This document shows positions 25,151 to 32,681 of a stretch of 64,000 bases of DNA, one piece after another (position 1 is the first letter of the stretch; every line of letters begins with the position of its first letter). The stretch covers positions 1 through 64,000 of the forward strand of contig NZ_QOHG01000010.1 of assembly GCF_003319125.1 (NCBI RefSeq). The letters are read 5' to 3'. The notes beneath the pieces were generated by a model that saw only the letters and a program-made list of their open reading frames with translations, had not been told where the DNA came from and did not search any database. The DNA is from Blastococcus sp. TF02A-26. Its GTDB lineage: Bacteria > Actinomycetota > Actinomycetes > Mycobacteriales > Geodermatophilaceae. A program made the position numbers and the translations under genes.

Positions 25151-25906
25151 TCAGCCCTTCTCGGCCTGCCGGCGCATGGACCACATCTGGGCCGGGCGCT
25201 CGAACTGCGTGGCGATCTCCCACGACACCGCCGTCGCCGTCTCCTTGCGGAAGTTGCCCACGGTCACCCGCGCCAGCTCCGGGTCGGCGGCGACGCGGGC
25301 GGCCAGCTCCCGGGCACGCAACTCCACGGCGTCGGCGTCCACGGCCTCCCAGGCCAGCCCGAGCTCCACGGCCTTGGCGCCGCTGATCTCCTCGCCGAAC
25401 AGCACCATCGCCGCGGCCGCCTCCCGGCCGATCAGCCGCGACAGGATCACGAAGTGCCCGCCGCCGGGGTGCATGCCGCGCTTGAGGAAGCCGGCCAGCA
25501 GCCGTGCGTCGGTCGCCACGACCCGCAGGTCGGTGGCCAGCAGCATGTTCATCCCTGCGCCGACGGCCGACCCCCGCACCGCGGCGATCGTCGGCACCTT
25601 GACCTGGCCGAGCCGGTAGAAGGAGTCGTAGATCGCCGTCATGCCGTCGTAGAGGTCGGGCGCGGCCGGGTCCTCGCCGGCGGCCTTCAGCGTCGCGACG
25701 TCGCCACCGGCGCAGAACGACTTGCCGACCGCGGTGACCACCAGCGCGCCCACCTCCGGCCGGGCGTCGACCTCGTCGAAGGTGGCGCTCAGCTCGCGGG
25801 CCATCGCCGGGGTGAGCGCGTTGCGCCGGTCGGGCGCGTTCAGCGTCACGACCGCGACGCCCCCGTCGACCTCGAGCAGGACCTCACCGGAACCGGACTC
25901 GGCCAC
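25151..25906 (-). CDS. Enoyl-CoA hydratase/isomerase
   Basis: A 251-residue crotonase-fold enzyme. The CoA pocket and oxyanion parts are NAPDRRNALTPAMARELS, GKSFCAGGDVATLKAAG and AAVRGSAVGAGMNMLLATDL; the acid residue region is AGFLKRGMHPGGGHFVILSR. It likely hydrates enoyl-CoA or isomerises the double bond in fatty-acid or aromatic-acid breakdown. I prefer the GTG at 25906, which has GAAGAGG at a proper distance; a GTG two codons upstream lies too close to it. It ends 9 bp from the convergent dehydrogenase gene. Confidence 0.92.
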   Translation of the reverse strand: MAESGSGEVLLEVDGGVAVVTLNAPDRRNALTPAMARELSATFDEVDARPEVGALVVTAVGKSFCAGGDVATLKAAGEDPAAPDLYDGMTAIYDSFYRLGQVKVPTIAAVRGSAVGAGMNMLLATDLRVVATDARLLAGFLKRGMHPGGGHFVILSRLIGREAAAAMVLFGEEISGAKAVELGLAWEAVDADAVELRARELAARVAADPELARVTVGNFRKETATAVSWEIATQFERPAQMWSMRRQAEKG

Positions 25907-25951
25907 GACCACACCTCTTCACGCGTCGGAGAACCCTTCGCCGGAATCAGA

Positions 25952-26827
25952 TCACGCCGGTCCCAGCACCTGCTCGACGGCGTCGGCGAGCAGCCGCTGC
26001 CCCTCCGGCGTCGGGTGCACGTCGTCCGGGTGCACCAGCCCGGCGCGCTCGGCCGTCCCGCCCGCGGCCTCCGCGAGCGGCCGGAACAGCGCGTCGACGT
26101 CGGCGAACGCGGCGCCGGAGGCCTCCGCCGCAGCGGCCAGTGCCCGGTTCAGCGGCTCGCTGCCGGGCAGCGGGACGGGGTCGCCGTAGTCCAGCGAGTA
26201 GTAGCCGAGGACGACGATCGGGCCGTCGTACCCGCCCTCGGTCCGCAGCGCGGCGAGGATGGCGGCGACGCCCGGCTCCACCTGCCGGCCCAGCGCCTCC
26301 CGCCCCTCCGGGGTGTCGCAGGCGCCGGACCGGTCGCACAGGAAGGCGTCGTTGGCGCCGATCTGCAGGGTGACCAGCTCGACGTCCTCGGTCCCCCGCA
26401 GCACCCGCAACGCCTCGTCGAGCTGGGAGCCGTCGTAGTCGACGTGCAGCGGGTACGCGTCGCGGAAACCCGGCTCCTGCCCGGCCACGTTCGTGCAGCC
26501 GTAGTTGTCCGCCGTGACGTCGCCGAAGCTCGCCGTCGACTCGCCGGGACAGGTCGTGTTGACGACCTCCAGCCCGCGGGCCTCGCCGATCAGCTCCGGA
26601 TAGCCGACGAAGGCGTCGGGATCCGCGTAGCCGCCGGGGTGGTCGTCGACGAAGCCGAACGGGATCGAGTCGCCGAGCGCGAGGTAGGTGCCGCGCGCCT
26701 CGGCCGCGGGCGCGGCGTCCTCGGCGGAGTCGTCGGCGGAGTCGTCGGCGGCGCAGGCGGCCAGGGTCCCGGCGGTGAGGACGGCGAGCAGGGAGGCGCG
26801 GGCCCGCCGGCCCCGGGACCGGCGCAT
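25952..26827 (-). CDS. SGNH/GDSL-family lipoprotein hydrolase
   Basis: A 291-residue exported esterase or lipase. The N-terminus ARASLLAVLTAGTLAAC ends in a lipobox Cys and is followed by an acidic linker with repeats of DDSA. The catalytic Ser lies in YLALGDSIPFGF (block I), the oxyanion Asn in VTLQIGANDAFLC (block III), and the Asp-x-x-His pair in HPDDVHPTPEGQRL (block V). It may act on cell-envelope or extracellular esters. ATG start with CAGGAT six bases upstream, suggesting a leaderless transcript. Confidence 0.93.
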   Translation of the reverse strand: MRRSRGRRARASLLAVLTAGTLAACAADDSADDSAEDAAPAAEARGTYLALGDSIPFGFVDDHPGGYADPDAFVGYPELIGEARGLEVVNTTCPGESTASFGDVTADNYGCTNVAGQEPGFRDAYPLHVDYDGSQLDEALRVLRGTEDVELVTLQIGANDAFLCDRSGACDTPEGREALGRQVEPGVAAILAALRTEGGYDGPIVVLGYYSLDYGDPVPLPGSEPLNRALAAAAEASGAAFADVDALFRPLAEAAGGTAERAGLVHPDDVHPTPEGQRLLADAVEQVLGPA

Positions 26828-26844
26828 GGCCCCATCCTGACCGG

Positions 26845-27066
26845 TCAGCGGCCGTCGATCATCCCCGGCATCGGCGGGGCCTCCGGGCGGCTGCGGCCGG
26901 TGGCCCGGCGGACGATGCGGGCCACGGCGACCGTGTCGATCAGCGCCCCGACGGCGATCAGCACCCAGCCGGCCGTCGTCGAACCGGTGACCAGCAGGAC
27001 GACACCGACCGCGAGGACGGCCATCGCGACCGCGACCAGCAGCAACTCCCGGGGAACGGCACCCAT
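26845..27066 (-). CDS. Two-helix small membrane protein
   Basis: A 73-residue protein with two hydrophobic helices (LLLVAVAMAVLAVGVVLLV and GWVLIAVGALIDTVAVARIV) and a basic, Pro-rich tail. Not recognised. ATG start at 27066 with CAGGGT six bases upstream. It lies 17 bp upstream of the GDSL lipoprotein gene and could be transcribed with it. Confidence 0.6.
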   Translation of the reverse strand: MGAVPRELLLVAVAMAVLAVGVVLLVTGSTTAGWVLIAVGALIDTVAVARIVRRATGRSRPEAPPMPGMIDGR

Positions 27067-27174
27067 GGCGCCACCCTGGCACGTCCCGGCGACCGGCGGG
27101 GTGGTCGCTCACCCGGCCGGGCCGGCCGGTCGTGGGTAGCGTCGGACGCGACGACGACGTCGGAGGGGGACCCG

Positions 27175-27939
27175 ATGGACGCCGACCTCGTGCTGCCCAG
27201 CGTCGGCCCCGAGCCGATCAGGGCGGACGACGCCCTGGCCGCCGTGACCGGCTACGCCCTGGGCCGGCGGCCGCTGCGCTTCCGCGCGCCGAACGCCCGC
27301 GAGGGGCGCTGGGTCCACGTGCGGGCGTTCGCCTTCGAGCGGTTCGACCGGCAGCCGCCGGAGACCTCGGCGCGCATGACCGACCGGGACGTACTGCTCG
27401 CCGAGGGCCTGCACGGACGCCTCGACCCGGCCGGCTGGACCGCCGTCCGCACCGCCCTGGACGCGAGCCTCCCCGTGGCCGAGGAGGCCGTCCGCCGGGC
27501 CGGCGAACGGGCCTTCTGGGAGCTCCCCGAGGAGCACACCAGCGTGCTCGCCGAGCCCGGCACCGTCGGCGCCGCGCTGCGGACCCTGGCCGAGGGACCG
27601 CACGCGCCGTACGTCCTCGCCGCGCTGCACCACCGCCGGCCGGCACTGTTCCCGCTGCTCGACGGGATCGCCCGGCGGCAGCTGTGGCCGCACACCGCCG
27701 AGGGCGACAGCGGTGTGCACGCCGTGGTGCTGCGCGAGCTGCGCGCCAACGCGGCCGCGTTCGCGCTGCTCGAGGCCTGGGTCCGCACCGCCCTGGGCAT
27801 GCCGGTGACCCGGCTTCGGCTGCACGACGTGCTGCTCTGGCTCGCTGGCTCCCTGCGCTGGGAGACCGCCGTCGCCCTCGGCCGGGACGCCGTCGCCGAG
27901 ACCGGGCCACGCCGGCCGGCCGCCGCGGGCGTGCGCTGA
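27175..27939 (+). CDS. Hypothetical protein, possibly DUF6308
   Basis: A 254-residue soluble protein with LPSVGPEPIRADDALAAVTG, ARMTDRDVLLAEGLHGRLD, FWELPEEHTSVLAEPGTVGA, and a C-terminal SLRWETAVALGRDA. The middle block (WTAVRTALDASLPVAEEAV) is helical. I think this matches the actinobacterial DUF6308 family, but with low certainty; its role is unknown. The ATG at 27175 follows the good ribosome site GGAGGGGG. A TAGCGT -10 about 37 bp upstream would give a transcript with a true leader, unlike many genes here. Stop codon is 1 bp from the convergent ligase gene. Confidence 0.7.
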   Translation: MDADLVLPSVGPEPIRADDALAAVTGYALGRRPLRFRAPNAREGRWVHVRAFAFERFDRQPPETSARMTDRDVLLAEGLHGRLDPAGWTAVRTALDASLPVAEEAVRRAGERAFWELPEEHTSVLAEPGTVGAALRTLAEGPHAPYVLAALHHRRPALFPLLDGIARRQLWPHTAEGDSGVHAVVLRELRANAAAFALLEAWVRTALGMPVTRLRLHDVLLWLAGSLRWETAVALGRDAVAETGPRRPAAAGVR

Positions 27940-27940
27940 C

Positions 27941-29488
27941 CTAGCGGCGCGGGACCTCGATCCAGTCGGACACCTCGCGCAGCGGCGCCTTGAGCACCTT
28001 GCCGCCGGCGTTGCGCGGCAGCGGCCCGCTGAGCACCCGCACGAACTGCGGCACCTTGAAGTCGGCCAGCCGCTGCCGGGCGAAGGCGACCAGGTCGGGC
28101 ACCAGCGCCTCGGGGCCCACCCCTGCCCGGGGCAGGACGACCGCACCGACCTTCTCCCCCATCACCGGGTCCGGGACGCCGACCACGGCCACCTCGACCA
28201 CGTCGGGGTGCTCGGCCAGTGCGTTCTCCACCTCGACCGAGTACACGTTCTCCCCGCCGCGGTTGATCATGTCCTTGGCGCGGTCGACGATCCGCACGAT
28301 GCCGCCGGCGGGCACCTGGTCGATGCGCGCGACGTCGCCGGTGCGCAGCCAGCCGTCGACGAACGTCTCCGCCGTCCGCACCGGGTCGCCCCAGTAGCCG
28401 GCGACCACGTTCGGCCCGCGGACCAGCAGCTCCCCCACCCCGGTCAACGGGTCCGGGCGGTCGATCCGGACGTCGTCCACCGGAGCGGCGAAGCCGACCG
28501 CGTCGGCGTGCTCGGCGGCGTACTCGTGCGGCAGGAACGTCGCCAGGGCGGTGGTCTCGCTCAGCCCGAAGCCGTTCCCCACCCGCGCCTCCGGGAAGGC
28601 GTCGACCAGGCGACGGACCAGCTCCGGCGCGATCGGCGCCCCGCCGTAGCTCACGGTGCGCACCGTGGAGACGTCGGTGCCGGCGAAGCCGGGATGGCGC
28701 AGGACCAGCTCGTAGATGGTCGGCACGGTGGTGATCAGCGTGATCCCGTACTCGGGGATGGCGGCGAGGAAGTCCGCGGGCCTGAACTGCGGCATGACGA
28801 CGGCGACGCCACCGAGCTCGACCTGGGTCATGAGCTGCGAGCAGCACCCGGTGACGTGGAACAGCGGCACGGAGATCAGCGTGGAGTTCGACAGCGCCGG
28901 GTCGCGGTCGAGCTCCCGGCAGCGGACGACGTTCTCGATGGTCGTCAGGAAGTTCTCGTGGGTGACCATGGCGCCCTTGGGCCGGCCGGTCGTGCCGCTG
29001 GTGTAGAAGAGCGCGGCCACGTCGGTGTGCTCCCGGTCGGCGTCCTCTGCGCCGTCCGGTTCGGCGTCCGGCAGCGGCTCCCCGGGGCGGACGACGTAGG
29101 CCGCGCCGCAGTCGGCCAGCACGTACTCGGCCTCGGCCTCGGCCAGCCGGGTGTTCAGCGGGACGACGACGCCGCCGGCGAGGTGGGTCCCCCAGAACGC
29201 CAGCACCCAGTCCAGGCCGTTGCCGATCCGCAGCGCCACCCGGTCCCCGGGCCCGACGCCCTCCGCGCGGAGCCCGGCCGCCACCCGGCGGCCGCGCTCC
29301 AGCAGCTGGGCGTAGGTGACGCTGCCGCCGCCGAGCTCCACCACGGCCGTCCGCTCCGGGTACCGGGCGGCGATGTCGAGCAGCAGCGCGACGACGTTGC
29401 GCCGCAGCCCCGTGTACCGCTTGACGCCGTCCGGGCCGACCTCGATCCCGCTGGTGTCGAAGGGGTAGCTCCCCCGGTCCCGCTGCAT
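27941..29488 (-). CDS. Long-chain acyl-CoA ligase (AMP-forming)
   Basis: A 515-residue adenylate-forming enzyme that activates a carboxylic acid with ATP and CoA. The AMP-binding P-loop is FYTSGTTGRPKGAMVTH, the aromatic/acyl pocket includes VPLFHVTGCCSQLM, motif A5 is NGFGLSETT, the hinge is WLRTGDVA and the A8-A10 region reads VDRAKDMINRGGENVYSVEV and ends in NAGGKVLKAPLR with the catalytic Lys. Likely supplies acyl-CoA to the beta-oxidation enzymes coded in this window. ATG start at 29488 with GAGGAGGA upstream. A family 1 palindrome lies in its divergent promoter region. Confidence 0.94.
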   Translation of the reverse strand: MQRDRGSYPFDTSGIEVGPDGVKRYTGLRRNVVALLLDIAARYPERTAVVELGGGSVTYAQLLERGRRVAAGLRAEGVGPGDRVALRIGNGLDWVLAFWGTHLAGGVVVPLNTRLAEAEAEYVLADCGAAYVVRPGEPLPDAEPDGAEDADREHTDVAALFYTSGTTGRPKGAMVTHENFLTTIENVVRCRELDRDPALSNSTLISVPLFHVTGCCSQLMTQVELGGVAVVMPQFRPADFLAAIPEYGITLITTVPTIYELVLRHPGFAGTDVSTVRTVSYGGAPIAPELVRRLVDAFPEARVGNGFGLSETTALATFLPHEYAAEHADAVGFAAPVDDVRIDRPDPLTGVGELLVRGPNVVAGYWGDPVRTAETFVDGWLRTGDVARIDQVPAGGIVRIVDRAKDMINRGGENVYSVEVENALAEHPDVVEVAVVGVPDPVMGEKVGAVVLPRAGVGPEALVPDLVAFARQRLADFKVPQFVRVLSGPLPRNAGGKVLKAPLREVSDWIEVPRR

Positions 29489-29576
29489 GCCGTCCTCCTC
29501 GACCACCGTTGCCTCTCGCAACCATCCTCCGCCCGTGACCGGCGCCACCGACGGGCGGCCGGGGTGTTCCCCAGCA

Positions 29577-29616
29577 CGCTCGTGCTCTGCCCACACTGCT
29601 GGGCAGAGCACGAGCG
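29577..29616. repeat. Family 1 palindromic element, copy C
   Basis: A 17-bp perfect stem (CGCTCGTGCTCTGCCCA and complement) with a CACTGC loop. It is placed between the divergent starts of the acyl-CoA ligase (29488, minus) and the DUF1810 gene (29653, plus), 36 bp from the latter, so it cannot simply be a terminator of a preceding gene. Confidence 0.8.
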
Positions 29617-29652
29617 CGCCGGTGCGAGGTTGGTCGGCGGCCCGGCGGGGGC

Positions 29653-30084
29653 ATGGACCGGCGGGTGAGCGACCCCTTCGACCTGCAGCGCTTCGTCGAC
29701 GCCCAGTCCGGAACCTACGAGCAGGCGCTCGCCGAACTGCGCGCCGGCGCCAAGCGCAGCCACTGGATGTGGTTCGTCTTCCCGCAGGTCGCCGGGCTCG
29801 GCCGCAGCACGATGGCGCAGCGGTACGCGATCTCCGGGCTGGACGAGGCGCGCGCCTACCTGGCGCACTCGGTGCTCGGGCCGCGGCTGGTCGAGTGCGC
29901 GCGGGCGCTGACCGGCCTGGCGGGGCGCAGCGCCGAGCAGGTGTTCGGCTCCGTCGACGCTCTGAAGCTCCGCTCGTCGATGACCCTGTTCGCCGCCGCG
30001 ACACCCGACGAGCCGGTGTTCGGCGAGGTCCTCGACCGCTACTTCGCCGGCGAGCGCGACGAGGCGACCACCGCCCGCCTCTGA
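29653..30084 (+). CDS. DUF1810 family protein
   Basis: A 143-residue protein with the DUF1810 signature: DLQRFVDAQSGTYEQALAEL, KRSHWMWFVFPQVAGLGRST, MAQRYAISGLDEARAYLAH and LGPRLVECARAL. The C-terminal part has the usual FGSVDALKLRSSMTLFA and a Cys-free ending. These proteins are small, calpastatin-like in old annotation, with no firm function. ATG start at 29653. It ends 2 bp before the convergent EAL gene. Confidence 0.93.
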   Translation: MDRRVSDPFDLQRFVDAQSGTYEQALAELRAGAKRSHWMWFVFPQVAGLGRSTMAQRYAISGLDEARAYLAHSVLGPRLVECARALTGLAGRSAEQVFGSVDALKLRSSMTLFAAATPDEPVFGEVLDRYFAGERDEATTARL

Positions 30085-30086
30085 CC

Positions 30087-30860
30087 TCAGGCCGGCAGCG
30101 CGCCCAGCTCGGACAGCGGCGACGGCCGGCCGAACAGCCACCCCTGCGCCCGCGGGCAGCCCATCTCCGCCAGGGCCGTCTGCTGCGCGACGGTCTCCAC
30201 GCCGACGGCGGTCACGGTGAGCCCGGCCGCGGTCACCCGCTCGACCAGGTTGCGCACCACCGCGCGGTCGCGGGCGCTGTCGGCCAGCCCCGCCACGTAG
30301 GACCGGTCGACCTTGATCCCGCGCGCCCCGACCGCCTGCAGGTGACGAGCCGAGGTCCCGGCGGCGCTGACGTCGTCGACCGTGATCCCGAAGCCCGCGG
30401 CGGTCAGCGGGCCGAGGACGTCGGCGGCGGCGTGCAGGTCGTCGAGCAGCAGCGCCTCGCCGACCTCCAGGTCCAGCAGCGACCGGTCCAGTCCGGCGGC
30501 GGCCACGGCCCCGGCGAGCAGCTCGGGCAGTCCCGGCGACATCAGGCGTGCCCGGCTCACGTTCACCGACAGCCCGATGCCGGCCGGCGCACCGGCGGTG
30601 CCGCGCCAGGAGGCGAACTGCGCGGTCGCGGTGCGCAGCACCCAGTCGTCGAGCAGGTGCAGCTCGCCGTCACGGGCGAGCCGGGGCAGGAAGGACTCAG
30701 GCCCGAGCAGCCCCAGCCGCGGATGACGCCAGCGGACCAGCGCCTCGACCGCGACGGGTTCCCCGCCGGCCGGCCCGACGATCGGCTGGTACGCCAGGCT
30801 CAGCTCGCCCCGCTGCGCAGCGCCGCCGACACCCGAGCCGACGGGTTCCTCGACCTGCAT
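30087..30860 (-). CDS. EAL-domain protein with degenerate active site
   Basis: A 257-residue stand-alone EAL domain, the fold that hydrolyses cyclic-di-GMP. Present are EALVRWRHP (the E-A-L), GLSVNVSRARL (metal-site Asn), LDLEVGEALL, GIKVDRSYV (Lys) and AQGWLFGRP (Gln). Altered are the loop 6 motif, which reads TVDDVSAAGTS where active enzymes have DDFGTG, and the A-E-G-V-E motif, which reads TAVGVE. I infer weak or no hydrolysis and possible c-di-GMP or partner binding. No GGDEF domain is attached. Start at the ATG 30860, six bases after GACACT (leaderless). Confidence 0.88.
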   Translation of the reverse strand: MQVEEPVGSGVGGAAQRGELSLAYQPIVGPAGGEPVAVEALVRWRHPRLGLLGPESFLPRLARDGELHLLDDWVLRTATAQFASWRGTAGAPAGIGLSVNVSRARLMSPGLPELLAGAVAAAGLDRSLLDLEVGEALLLDDLHAAADVLGPLTAAGFGITVDDVSAAGTSARHLQAVGARGIKVDRSYVAGLADSARDRAVVRNLVERVTAAGLTVTAVGVETVAQQTALAEMGCPRAQGWLFGRPSPLSELGALPA

Positions 30861-30916
30861 GCCCGGAGTGTCCCGCATCCCGAGCGGACCGGCCGCCGGT
30901 CGGCGAGGCTGGGGCG

Positions 30917-31957
30917 GTGAGCGACGACACCAGCGGATCGGGCTACGTGACCGGCGGGCAGGAGTACTCCCGCGACACCAGCTACATCACCGACCGGATC
31001 ACCGCCGACGGGTCCAGCGGCTGGAAGGTGGAGCCCGGCCGGTACCGGCTGGTCGTCGCCCGCGCCTGCCCCTGGGCGAACCGGTCGACGATCGTCCGGC
31101 GGCTGCTCGGCCTGGAGCCGGTGCTGTCGATGGGGATCTGCGGCCCGACCCACGACGAGCGCAGCTGGACCTTCGACCTCGACCCCGGCGGCCGCGACCC
31201 GGTGCTGGGCTACGAGCGGCTGCAGGAGGCGTTCCTGGCCCGCGACCCCGAGTACCCGCGCGGCATCACCGTGCCGGCGATGGTCGACATCCCGACGAAG
31301 GCCGTCGTCACCAACGACTTCCCGCAGATCACCCTCGACCTCTCCACCGAGTGGACGGCGTACCACCGCGACGGCGCCCCCGACCTCTACCCGGAGCACC
31401 TGCGGGACGAGATGGACGAGGTCATGCAGCGGATCTACACCGAGGTCAACAACGGCGTGTACCGCTGCGGCTTCTCCGGCTCGCAGCGCGCCTACGACAA
31501 GGCGTACTCACGGCTGTTCACCGCGCTGGACTGGCTGTCCGACCGGCTCGCCGACCGGCGCTACCTCATGGGCGACACCATCACCGAGGCCGACGTCCGG
31601 CTGTTCACCACGCTGGCCCGGTTCGACGCCGTCTACCACGGCCACTTCAAGTGCAACCGGTCGAAGCTCAGCGAGATGCCGGTGCTGTGGGCGTACGCGC
31701 GGGACCTGTTCCAGACCCCCGGCTTCGGCGACACGACGGACTTCCCGCAGATCAAGGAGCACTACTACGTCGTCCACGCCGACATCAACCCCACCAAGAT
31801 CATCCCAATGGGGCCGGACACGTCGAACTGGCTGACCCCGCACGGTCGCGAGGAGATGGGCGGCTCCCCGTTCGGCGACGGGACGGCGCCCGGGCCGGTC
31901 GCCGCCGGCGAGGAGGTCCCGGCCGAGCACGGTCCCGGGGGCATCGGCCACCGCTGA
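30917..31957 (+). CDS. Glutathionyl-hydroquinone reductase (ECM4/YqjG-type)
   Basis: A 346-residue Xi-class glutathione transferase fold. The catalytic Cys is in ACPWANRSTIVRRLLGLE (C-P-W-A), followed by SMGICGPTHDERSWTF, VPAMVDIPTKAVVTNDFPQI, and the C-terminal helical domain with TEVNNGVYRCGFSGSQ, EADVRLFTTLARFDAVYHGH and FKCNRSKLSEMPVLWAYARD. Such enzymes reductively remove glutathione, or in actinobacteria possibly mycothiol-type adducts, from hydroquinones; the thiol used here is inferred. GTG start at 30917, with GAGGCT six bases upstream. It ends at a palindrome shared with the next convergent gene. Confidence 0.93.
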   Translation: MSDDTSGSGYVTGGQEYSRDTSYITDRITADGSSGWKVEPGRYRLVVARACPWANRSTIVRRLLGLEPVLSMGICGPTHDERSWTFDLDPGGRDPVLGYERLQEAFLARDPEYPRGITVPAMVDIPTKAVVTNDFPQITLDLSTEWTAYHRDGAPDLYPEHLRDEMDEVMQRIYTEVNNGVYRCGFSGSQRAYDKAYSRLFTALDWLSDRLADRRYLMGDTITEADVRLFTTLARFDAVYHGHFKCNRSKLSEMPVLWAYARDLFQTPGFGDTTDFPQIKEHYYVVHADINPTKIIPMGPDTSNWLTPHGREEMGGSPFGDGTAPGPVAAGEEVPAEHGPGGIGHR

Positions 31958-31982
31958 GCCGGCCGGTCCGGCGGCCGGCTCA
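31955..31982. terminator. Stop-codon palindrome between convergent genes
   Basis: TGAGCCGGCC, eight bases, GGCCGGCTCA. The TGA at 31955-31957 is the stop of the reductase, and the TCA at 31980-31982 is the stop (TGA) of the minus-strand gene, so the two stop codons form the base of one 10-bp stem that can terminate both genes. Confidence 0.7.
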
Positions 31983-32273
31983 GTCGCCGCCGCCTCCCCC
32001 ACCGCCGTCCGACCCACCGCCGTCCGACCCGCCGTCGCTGCCGCCGTCGGAGCCGCTGTCGCTGCCGCCGGACCAGCCGCCGGAGCCGCTGTCGCGGCGG
32101 TCGCCGTAGCTCGCGCCGCCGTCGCCGGGCCAGTAGGCGGGACCGGCGTCGGTCCCCCCGTCCCGCCGGGACGCCGGGCGGCCGGGACGGCGGGACGCCG
32201 AGACGCCCCGCGACGTCGCGACGACCACCGCGACGAGGACCAGCAGCACGACGAAGACGATCACGAGCTTCAT
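31980..32273 (-). CDS. Small anchored protein with Gly/Ser/Asp-rich tail
   Basis: A 97-residue protein with one N-terminal helix (MKLVIVFVVLLVLVAVVVAT) followed by an Arg-rich stretch and a low-complexity tail built of SGGW, DSGSDGG and GGGSDGG units ending in a run of Gly and a final Asp. Probably a membrane-anchored protein whose tail is disordered. ATG start at 32273, with CAGAGT six bases upstream (leaderless). Not recognised. Confidence 0.6.
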   Translation of the reverse strand: MKLVIVFVVLLVLVAVVVATSRGVSASRRPGRPASRRDGGTDAGPAYWPGDGGASYGDRRDSGSGGWSGGSDSGSDGGSDGGSDGGGSDGGGGGGGD

Positions 32274-32330
32274 GCCGCCACTCTGGCCGAGCGAGGTGTC
32301 CGCTGTCCCGCGCACCCGGCGCGGACAGCA

Positions 32331-32369
32331 CGACGGGGGACGCGCCGGTCCTGCACGCGTCCCCCGTCG
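32331..32369. terminator. Strong 14-bp hairpin
   Basis: CGACGGGGGACGCG and its exact complement with an 11-base loop. It lies 58 bp upstream of the small anchored protein gene start, with no plus-strand gene ending nearby; it may end read-through from the Pro/Val repeat gene or be a structured leader element. Confidence 0.5.
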
Positions 32370-32601
32370 GCGGTCCCGGCCGGTGCGGGGAGGCCGGGAG
32401 TTCCCGGACGCCGCGACGTCCGTACTGCGGAACTCCAGCCCCCGTTGCCTCCCCGCCTCGTGCCATCCGCCCGCCCCGTGACCGGCGGAGGGCACGACCG
32501 GCGTGCGGCCGGCCGGTGCGTCGCTCGCGGAGGAGAGCCGACGTCCGGACCGGACGACCGCGGGCAGCCGGTCGGGGGGAGCGTCCGAGAGGCCTCCTCC
32601 G

Positions 32602-32621
32602 GGAGCGCGCGCTCGCGCTCC
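32602..32621 (-). terminator. Hairpin after the Pro/Val repeat gene
   Basis: GGAGCGCG and its complement around a four-base loop, about 60 bp downstream of the stop codon at 32682 on the minus strand. Flanking bases (CGAGGAGC and CTCCCGG) can lengthen the stem. No U-tract. Confidence 0.45.
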
Positions 32622-32681
32622 TCGGGCGGCCGCGGACCGGGCCCGCGCGTGCGGGCGCGGCCGGCGCGGCCGGGAGGAGGG

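Larger units (their letters stand above)
32274..32681. other. Gene-free 408-bp region with hairpins
   Basis: No convincing gene on either strand. It holds the promoter of the small anchored protein at the left edge, an imperfect hairpin around 32297-32330, a strong hairpin at 32331-32369, and a hairpin at 32602-32621 downstream of the Pro/Val repeat gene. The right half is very GC-rich with many short CG-repeats. Confidence 0.6.

Noticed and set aside
32297-32330. Possible fourth copy of the family 1 palindrome
   Set aside because: It has a similar look (CGCTGTCC...GGACAGCACGAC) but lacks the CTCTGCCC core and its stem has a bulge; similarity is no better than chance for such GC-rich hairpins.
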